Source: Candidatus Bathyarchaeota archaeon (lineage in GTDB: Archaea; Thermoproteota; Bathyarchaeia; TCS64). From it: a stretch of DNA of 9,702 bases. The notes beneath the pieces are model-generated. The model did no database searches and was not told where the DNA came from. It was given only the letters and a program-made list of their open reading frames with translations. Of the stretch, positions 5,413 through 9,702 are shown piece by piece. Position 1 is the first letter of the stretch. Each line of letters starts with the position of its first letter. A program made the translations under genes and the position numbers. The stretch covers positions 1 through 9,702 of the forward strand of contig VGJH01000028.1 of assembly GCA_016867505.1 (NCBI GenBank), given 5' to 3'.

Positions 5413-6666
5413 TTGGATTATAAAATTAAAGACTTGGGATTAGCAGCTAATGGTGAGCTTCTCATTGAATGGGCTTCAGATCATATGCCTGTTCTAAACC
5501 TTATCAAGAAAAGGTTTCAGCATGAGAAACCTCTTGAAGGAGTTAAAATAGCTGCATGTCTACACGCAACCAAAGAGACAGCAGTTCTTATTCGAACGCT
5601 TGAAGCAGGAGGAGCTGAAGTTGCCCTTTGTGGATCAAACCCCCTCTCTACAAACGACCAGGTTGTAGCAGCTCTCGCAGCGAGAGGGACTAAGGTATAT
5701 GCCTGGAGAGAACAGAAAACAGAGGAATATTACTGGTGTGTCAATAAAGCTCTTGACATTACCCCTAATTTGACAATGGATGATGGTGCAGATCTGGTTA
5801 GTACCTTACACTCAAAGCGAACTGAGAAGATGAAATCTGTTAAAGGTGGCAGTGAAGAGACGACAACGGGAGTAATTAGGCTTAGAGCAATGCATAAAGA
5901 TGGAGCACTCAAATACCCAATCGTTGCAGTTAACGATACACCAACTAAAAGAATGTTTGATAATCGTTATGGTACTGGTCAAAGCACAATTGATGGCCTC
6001 TTAAGAGCAAGCTCAATCATGTTAGCTGGCAAAAATTTTGTTGTTTGTGGTTATGGCTGGTGTTCAAGAGGAATAGCTTCAAGGGCAAGAGGGATGGGAA
6101 GCAACGTCATTGTCACTGAAGTGAACCCTACTAAAGCTTTGGAAGCAGTCATGGATGGGTATCAAGTGATGCCAATAATTGATGCAGCGTCAATCGGTGA
6201 CATCTTCGTCACATCAACTGGTAATACCAAAGTCATTGACGAGGAGCACCTAAAAGTAATGAAGGATGGGGCTCTTTTAGCGAATAGTGGGCACTTCAAC
6301 GTGGAGATTAACATACCTGCATTAGAGTCTTTAAGCAAAGGGAAACGGAGGATACGACCAGATCTCGATGAGTATGAGATGAAAAATGGGCGAAAACTGT
6401 ACCTTGCTGCTGAGGGGCGGCTAGTTAATCTAGCTGCAGCTGAAGGCCACCCAAGTGAAGTGATGGACATGAGTTTCGCAGATCAAGCATTAGTTGCTGA
6501 ATGGGTATGGAAAAGCACTGACCTGAAACCCAGCGTATACGAAGTTCCCAATGACATTGATGAGATGGTGTCTAAGATTAAATTACAAACCCTTGGCATT
6601 AAAATTGACAAATTAACTGAAGAACAAAAAACTTACTTGTTAAGCTGGAAAGAGGGCACAGTTTAA
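5413..6666 (+). CDS. ahcY: Adenosylhomocysteinase (S-adenosylhomocysteine hydrolase)
   Basis: An NAD-dependent cytoplasmic enzyme that splits S-adenosylhomocysteine, the inhibitory product of methyl transfer, to adenosine and homocysteine. At 417 residues it is the short archaeal form. Key positions by alignment from memory to the human enzyme: H51 (LHATKET), D123/D124, the EETTTG turn at 148-153, K179 and D183/N184 (TPTKRMFDNRYGTGQS), H294 (SGHFNVEI) and H346 (AEGHPSEVMD). The Rossmann domain begins at G213-Y-G-W-C-S-R-G; the usual third glycine of GxGxxG is Ser218. E236 is the acidic residue expected to hold the NAD ribose. The lysine-tyrosine tail of eukaryotic enzymes is absent; the protein ends SWKEGTV. 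The start is TTG at 5413, the natural family start, with no Shine-Dalgarno. Its stop shares TTAA with the opposing nuclease gene. Confidence 0.96.
   Translation: MDYKIKDLGLAANGELLIEWASDHMPVLNLIKKRFQHEKPLEGVKIAACLHATKETAVLIRTLEAGGAEVALCGSNPLSTNDQVVAALAARGTKVYAWREQKTEEYYWCVNKALDITPNLTMDDGADLVSTLHSKRTEKMKSVKGGSEETTTGVIRLRAMHKDGALKYPIVAVNDTPTKRMFDNRYGTGQSTIDGLLRASSIMLAGKNFVVCGYGWCSRGIASRARGMGSNVIVTEVNPTKALEAVMDGYQVMPIIDAASIGDIFVTSTGNTKVIDEEHLKVMKDGALLANSGHFNVEINIPALESLSKGKRRIRPDLDEYEMKNGRKLYLAAEGRLVNLAAAEGHPSEVMDMSFADQALVAEWVWKSTDLKPSVYEVPNDIDEMVSKIKLQTLGIKIDKLTEEQKTYLLSWKEGTV
6626..6631 (-). terminator. T6 tract downstream of the nuclease gene (inside ahcY)
   Basis: The minus strand carries TTTTTT here, about 32 bp past the nuclease stop codon, and could end the NAC-nuclease message. 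It lies within the last codons of ahcY (EEQKTYL region), so the message would overlap the ahcY message antisense. Confidence 0.3.
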
Positions 6667-7871
6667 GTTAACTTTACTCCATCATTATTTTTTTCAAGAA
6701 TACCTCGTGAGATTAGAAAATCTAATGCTAGCAATGTCTCATTTACTGAGAAGCCTGATCTAGCCATCTCCTTATTTAACCATGAAGTGGAATAACTGAA
6801 ACCAGGGATTTTTATTGTTTTTAGTAGTTGATTCGTACAGGTTTTTGTCCTGCTTCCTGAATTCTGAATCTGACCATTCATAGTTTCAGCTTTCACGCTT
6901 AGAGGTCTAGCTTCGATCCCAAGCTTAGTTTTAATGTAAGATGGGAATTCTTTCGTGATGGTTCCTCCATGGAATGTTAATACTTTTTTTGGGCTACATT
7001 TTCTCACAAAGCTAAGCAGGCTCTTGAAATCTGCATGATCACTTAGAGGAAAGGCTTTAGATCGTTTATTGAATAAAACTGCCCAACCTGAAGCGAGGGC
7101 TGGTTCAGTGTTATTAAGTGGCAGCTTTGATCCTTTTGGGGAAATAACAACGCATCTTCTACTTTCCAGCAGTTCTTCGCCATCTTTAGATTTATAATCA
7201 TAGTAATTTAGGTCATGGCCATGATCTCTGTAAACATCACTCACTTTTGAAGCACTTTTTGTTGTGACTACTGGGAGTTTTGTGAGAGTGTTGAATATTT
7301 TGATTATTTCTTGAGCATTCCCGATTGAATCCGTTTTAAAGATTGGTAGCCTTTGGTTTGGTAGTGCCTCCATGGTTGCCCAGCGTACCATGTCGAGAGC
7401 TATTTCTCTTCGCTTAGGAAACGAGAATATCGGTGACCCGAAAGTTGTTTCAATAATTAATATATCGCATTTCACTGATTCAGCTGATTTCATTGTATAT
7501 GAATTTTCTAAGCCAATGTCACCAGTATACAGTATCGTTCCTTCAGGTGTGTTTACCTCATATTGTACGCTACCAAGAACATGGCCCGCATTATGAATAT
7601 GGACTTCAATGTCATCGATTTTTATTTTGTCACCGAGTTTTACTTTATTCCAGTTCTGGATATTTTTCCATCCTAATGCAGTAAGAAGATTAACAGTCTC
7701 TTCAGTAGCATATTTGGGGCTGTCCTGAAATTTGAAGGATGAAGCATGATCGGCATGAGCATGGCTTACAAAAATTGGGTGAATGTGACTATTACCAGAT
7801 GGATCAAATACGACTCCTTGACCCTTATATTCGACAATTATTCCCTTATTTTGTCTAACTGTTAAAGCCAC
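6663..7871 (-). CDS. Beta-CASP metallo-beta-lactamase nuclease with C-terminal winged helix
   Basis: A 402-residue member of the YSH1/SNM1-like group (COG1236). The two-metal site is complete: D23 (FDP), HAHADH at 37-42, H97 (AGHVLGS) and D118 (TGD). Beta-CASP motifs follow: E141 (ETTFG), H279 (SDHADF) and H301 (TFHGG). The SDHADF/THGG form is close to the nucleases annotated as ligase-associated DNA exonucleases; other archaeal members act on RNA, so the substrate is open. Residues of about 345-402 look like a winged helix (LNKEMARSGFSVNETLLALDFLISRGIL), possibly for nucleic acid binding. The start is GTG 7871, with GAGGT 6 nt upstream; the overlapping ATG at 7873 is out of frame and hits a stop at once. 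It lies 15 bp after the NAC gene in the same direction, so the two form an operon. The stop overlaps that of ahcY. Confidence 0.88.
   Translation of the reverse strand: MALTVRQNKGIIVEYKGQGVVFDPSGNSHIHPIFVSHAHADHASSFKFQDSPKYATEETVNLLTALGWKNIQNWNKVKLGDKIKIDDIEVHIHNAGHVLGSVQYEVNTPEGTILYTGDIGLENSYTMKSAESVKCDILIIETTFGSPIFSFPKRREIALDMVRWATMEALPNQRLPIFKTDSIGNAQEIIKIFNTLTKLPVVTTKSASKVSDVYRDHGHDLNYYDYKSKDGEELLESRRCVVISPKGSKLPLNNTEPALASGWAVLFNKRSKAFPLSDHADFKSLLSFVRKCSPKKVLTFHGGTITKEFPSYIKTKLGIEARPLSVKAETMNGQIQNSGSRTKTCTNQLLKTIKIPGFSYSTSWLNKEMARSGFSVNETLLALDFLISRGILEKNNDGVKLT
6688..6694 (+). terminator. T7 tract downstream of ahcY (inside the nuclease gene)
   Basis: Seven T occur 22 bases after the ahcY stop on the plus strand, a plausible archaeal termination site. 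On the other strand they encode the EKNND stretch at the end of the nuclease. Confidence 0.4.
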
Positions 7872-7886
7872 ATTGAAACCTCGAAT

Positions 7887-8264
7887 TTATCCACCTGTCT
7901 GTATCATTAGAATGGCTTTAGCTAAGTCTCCTTCACATTTTATTAAAGTAGCTCTTGCTTTCTCTAAGCTGACGTTACCTTGCTGAGCAACAAGAAGCAC
8001 ATCTTCTTCAGGAATGGTTAATGGTTTCTTCTCTTCAGAACCTGTCACTGTGGCTGTTTGAGGAGCTCTCTCAACAAGTTTTCCACCAGTCACCTGGTAC
8101 ATTTTTTGTCCCTGAACATTAATGCTGGTAACCATTGGGCCTTCGATGACAATTTCTTTTTGAGGAGTCTGAATTATGACTCTTGAAACATTTTTTATCT
8201 CATCCATCTGCATGCCCATTTTCTGCATCATTCGACGCGCGTTTCTAGAATCCATTTTAGCCAA
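7887..8264 (-). CDS. nac: Archaeal nascent polypeptide-associated complex protein (NAC)
   Basis: A ribosome-associated chaperone homologous to eukaryotic alpha-NAC, which binds nascent chains at the tunnel exit and acts as a homodimer in archaea. The 125 residues show the usual order: a basic, Met-rich N-terminus that contacts the ribosome (RNARRMMQKMGMQ), a NAC barrel at about 20-72 (EIKNVSRVIIQT through MYQVTGGKLVE), a short linker, and a C-terminal UBA domain at about 84-122 (IPEEDVLLVAQQGNVSLEKARATLIKCEGDLAKAILMI). The start is TTG at 8264: GGTG lies 7 nt upstream in ideal ribosome-site position, whereas the ATG of residue 4 (8255) is 16 nt from it. A TATA box precedes it at 8301-8307. 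The beta-CASP nuclease gene follows after 15 bp. Confidence 0.95.
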   Translation of the reverse strand: MAKMDSRNARRMMQKMGMQMDEIKNVSRVIIQTPQKEIVIEGPMVTSINVQGQKMYQVTGGKLVERAPQTATVTGSEEKKPLTIPEEDVLLVAQQGNVSLEKARATLIKCEGDLAKAILMIQTGG

Positions 8265-8300
8265 AAGGCCAACACCTTAGGAAATGGAGCGTGTGGGAGG

Positions 8301-8307
8301 TTTATAA
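8301..8307 (-). promoter_or_regulatory. TATA box for the NAC-nuclease operon
   Basis: The minus strand reads TTATAAA within GGATTATAAACC. A start about 25 bp downstream, near 8279, leaves a 15-nt leader that contains the GGTG ribosome site for the TTG at 8264. Spacing of all three elements fits well. Confidence 0.6.
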
Positions 8308-8358
8308 TCCTTAACAAAAAATTAATGAAGTTGGCTGAATTTTAGAAACTGTTAAACA

Positions 8359-8367
8359 CTTTATTGA
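8359..8367 (+). promoter_or_regulatory. TATA box for the zinc-ribbon protein gene at 8388
   Basis: CTTTATTGA is centred 25 bp before the ATG at 8388, the position expected for a leaderless message. The bases in between (GAGTTAATAGAAGCTT) hold no strong ribosome site. Confidence 0.45.
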
Positions 8368-8387
8368 ATAAGAGTTAATAGAAGCTT

Positions 8388-8816
8388 ATGCCGGCTCTTG
8401 ACACAAGTCTCAAAGCCGGTGAAGCAGTGCTCATCGGCTGCCCTTACTGTGGGAAAATTATTGGAAAAGTATCATTAGAGGGTATTTTAGAAGCCACATG
8501 CTCCAGATGTGAAAAACGTGGAGAATGGCATCATGGAGTATTCCTAGCAACATCCTTCAATTTATCAGACAAGAAGGTAAGGGCACCAGAAAAAAATTTA
8601 CCTGGCAGATACCAGTTAAAAGGACAAAAAGGAGACGCGACTTTTGAAGTATCCTTTTTCTCCATGGAAAAAATAGATATTCGTAAAGGCGATCTTATCT
8701 CAATCAGCTACAGCAAATCACCAAGAAGCGTCCTTAACCTCACTTGGGCTGGAAGCTATAAAAATAAGCCCTCTTTACTCATCATTGATAGGACTAGAAA
8801 AGTCCACAGAATATGA
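8388..8816 (+). CDS. Unrecognised zinc-ribbon protein
   Basis: I do not recognise this 142-residue protein. Residues 15-45 form a zinc ribbon with C18-P-Y-C21 and C38-S-R-C41 on two knuckles, spaced by 16 residues as in many archaeal zinc ribbons. The rest, about 52-142, is rich in predicted beta strands (RYQLKGQ, ATFEVSFFS, DLISISYS, SVLNLTWAG, PSLLIIDRT) with basic residues towards the end (RTRKVHRI), which could suit nucleic acid or ribosome binding; this is inference. There is no signal peptide or membrane helix, so it is cytoplasmic. The ATG at 8388 follows a TATA box by 25 bp. It is divergent from the NAC operon and faces folD tail to tail, with the stop codons 9 bp apart inside a hairpin. 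Codon use and cysteine pairs support a real gene. Confidence 0.75.
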   Translation: MPALDTSLKAGEAVLIGCPYCGKIIGKVSLEGILEATCSRCEKRGEWHHGVFLATSFNLSDKKVRAPEKNLPGRYQLKGQKGDATFEVSFFSMEKIDIRKGDLISISYSKSPRSVLNLTWAGSYKNKPSLLIIDRTRKVHRI

Positions 8817-8841
8817 GTTAATTTCTTAACTCAGTTTTTTT
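8814..8841 (+). terminator. Hairpin plus T7 terminator holding both convergent stop codons
   Basis: A perfect 8-bp stem TGAGTTAA/TTAACTCA with a TTTC loop (8814-8833) is followed after one G by seven T (8835-8841). The left arm starts with the TGA of the zinc-ribbon protein gene and the right arm starts with the complement of the folD TAA. On the plus strand it has the form of an intrinsic terminator; on the minus strand no T-run follows the hairpin. Confidence 0.6.
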
Positions 8842-9665
8842 GCAGCTTCAACCGTGTTTTTAATCAGCATACTGATAAGTAGAGGACCTGTCCCCCCAGG
8901 CACAGGAGTTATAGCTGAAGCAAGCTTGGAGACATCTTCAGTATTGACATCACCGAATACTTTCTTCCCTTCATAATTGTTACCATTATCAATGATAACA
9001 ACTCCATCTTTAATCATTGAAGCATTTATAACATGTTTTTTATAAACTTCAACCACAAGAACATCTGCTTGTTTAGCATATGATTCAATATTTGATTCAT
9101 CTGCTGATAATGCTGTTACCTGAACTTTCTTGTTTAATAGATGTGCAACGAGGGGTTTCCCAAGCCAAGCGGTGAGACCAACTACTACCCAATGTTTGCT
9201 CTCCCATTGGATGTTGTATCTCTCTAGGAGCTGCATTACTGCGTCAACACCTGCTGGTAGGAATGCTTTTTGACCCATCAAAATTTTGCCAAAGGTAAGT
9301 GCTCCAAGTCCATCAACATCTTTTTCAGGTAAAATCGCTTCAACAATTTCGTGTTCTTTAATATCATTTGGCACAGGCAACTGAATCATTATTCCATGGA
9401 CTTTTGGATCAGAATTTAATTCCTTAATTAGTCTCACAATTTCATCAGTTGTAGTTTTTTCGTAATGATGAAGCATTGCTGTTATACCTGCTTCTTCTGC
9501 GCGCTTAATTTTCATGTTAATGTATCTGAGGCTGTTTTGATCTGTTCCAATGAGAATTAAGTGAAGGTTGGGGGTGATCCCTTTTGTTTTTAATGTTGTT
9601 ATGTCTGCTTTTATTTCTTCAAGGATTTTTGCTGAGGTTTCTCTCCCATCTAGGATTAAAACCAT
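8826..9665 (-). CDS. folD: Divergent FolD: methylene-tetrahydrofolate dehydrogenase/cyclohydrolase
   Basis: FolD oxidises methylene-tetrahydrofolate to methenyl- and hydrolyses it to formyl-tetrahydrofolate. At 279 residues the length is normal. Conserved parts are S45-x2-Y48-x3-K52 with the catalytic lysine in SLRYINMKIKRAEEAGI, IQLPVP (94-99), KDVDG (115-119), GDV at 238-240 and TPVPGG (253-258). Three usually strict motifs are changed: the PCTP after the folate site reads PAGVDAV (137-143); the NADP loop GRSxxVGxP reads GLTAWLGKP (163-171), losing the arginine; and the following HS-containing loop reads ALSADES (185-191). This may mean another cofactor such as NAD, or an altered balance of the two activities. 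The ATG at 9665 starts one base after the stop of an upstream frame that looks like the end of fhs, so the C1 pathway role is likely kept. GGGG lies about 11 nt before the ATG. Confidence 0.88.
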   Translation of the reverse strand: MVLILDGRETSAKILEEIKADITTLKTKGITPNLHLILIGTDQNSLRYINMKIKRAEEAGITAMLHHYEKTTTDEIVRLIKELNSDPKVHGIMIQLPVPNDIKEHEIVEAILPEKDVDGLGALTFGKILMGQKAFLPAGVDAVMQLLERYNIQWESKHWVVVGLTAWLGKPLVAHLLNKKVQVTALSADESNIESYAKQADVLVVEVYKKHVINASMIKDGVVIIDNGNNYEGKKVFGDVNTEDVSKLASAITPVPGGTGPLLISMLIKNTVEAAKKLS

Positions 9666-9666
9666 T

Positions 9667-9702
9667 TTAATAAAGCCCCTTTATGCGTCCTTCTTCATCG
9701 AT
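9667..9702 (-). CDS. fhs: Probable C-terminus of formate-tetrahydrofolate ligase (only the end is in the window)
   Basis: Eleven codons enter from the right edge and end at TAA 9667-9669: IDEEGRIKGLY. As I recall, formate-tetrahydrofolate ligases end in a very similar peptide (IDxDGxIxGLF), and fhs is a classic partner of folD: the ligase makes formyl-tetrahydrofolate from formate with ATP, and FolD carries it on. A one-base gap separates this stop from the folD ATG, so the two are in one operon. The evidence is eleven residues plus context, so the call is tentative, but no other competing reading frame or match suggested itself. Confidence 0.6.
   Translation of the reverse strand: MDEEGRIKGLY

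Noticed and set aside
6162..6470. 102-residue minus-strand frame inside ahcY
   Set aside because: Shadow of a strongly conserved gene, with no recognisable protein features.
6665..6674. Palindrome AAGTTAACTT at the ahcY stop
   Set aside because: Without a loop it cannot form a stable hairpin, and palindromes of this length are frequent in AT-rich DNA.
1..9702. CRISPR arrays, insertion sequences, tRNA or rRNA genes, defence islands
   Set aside because: No repeated spacer pattern, transposase frame, terminal inverted repeats, tRNA cloverleaf or rRNA motif was seen; all the sequence is used by housekeeping-like genes and short gaps.

Overview
The window is an ordinary-looking but very densely packed stretch of an archaeal chromosome. 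It is AT-rich with almost no intergenic space. The archaeal markers are translation initiation factor aIF2 beta paired with a DUF424 protein, an archaeal NAC homologue, a short archaeal-type adenosylhomocysteinase, a DUF1893 protein, an archaeal HypA with a MinD-type HypB, TATA-like boxes about 25 bp before several start codons, and frequent TTG and GTG starts. The lineage cannot be fixed from the sequence. A folate-type C1 module (end of fhs followed by folD) next to hydrogenase maturation genes would fit an uncultivated anaerobic archaeon of the Bathyarchaeia or Asgard kind, but that is a guess. No mobile element, CRISPR array, tRNA or rRNA was seen, and no gap without a gene exceeds 300 bases.

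Layout. 1-268 (-): 5' part of a DUF1893 gene. 358-1478 (+): hypA and an overlapping MinD/Mrp-type ATPase, read as the archaeal HypB, together a nickel delivery pair for [NiFe] hydrogenase. 1475-2662 (-): a 12-helix MFS transporter whose stop codon overlaps that of hypB. 2772-3041 (+): a small winged-helix protein with an acidic tail. 3045-3659 (-): a purine-type phosphoribosyltransferase. 3748-4554 (+): a zinc-ribbon membrane protein with a large extracytoplasmic domain. 4636-5358 (+): aIF2 beta and DUF424. 5413-6666 (+): adenosylhomocysteinase. 6663-8264 (-): an operon of NAC and a beta-CASP metallo-beta-lactamase nuclease. 8388-8816 (+): an unrecognised zinc-ribbon protein. 8826-9702 (-): folD preceded by what looks like the last codons of formate-tetrahydrofolate ligase.

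How the parts relate. Two metabolic themes show. One is C1 and methyl metabolism: fhs and folD interconvert formate, formyl-, methenyl- and methylene-tetrahydrofolate, while ahcY removes the product of S-adenosylmethionine methyl transfer. The other is hydrogen metabolism, through HypA and HypB. The rest is information processing: aIF2 beta, NAC, a nuclease and a small DNA-binding protein. Neighbouring units usually face each other tail to tail with gaps of -4 to +9 bp, and terminator-like T-runs lie inside the opposite gene.

I found no clear new multi-gene system. The items most worth a second look are the divergent FolD (altered NADP and PCTP motifs) beside an fhs remnant, the zinc-ribbon membrane protein whose outer domain recalls an actinobacterial family, the unrecognised zinc-ribbon protein divergent from NAC, and the compact convergent termination sites.
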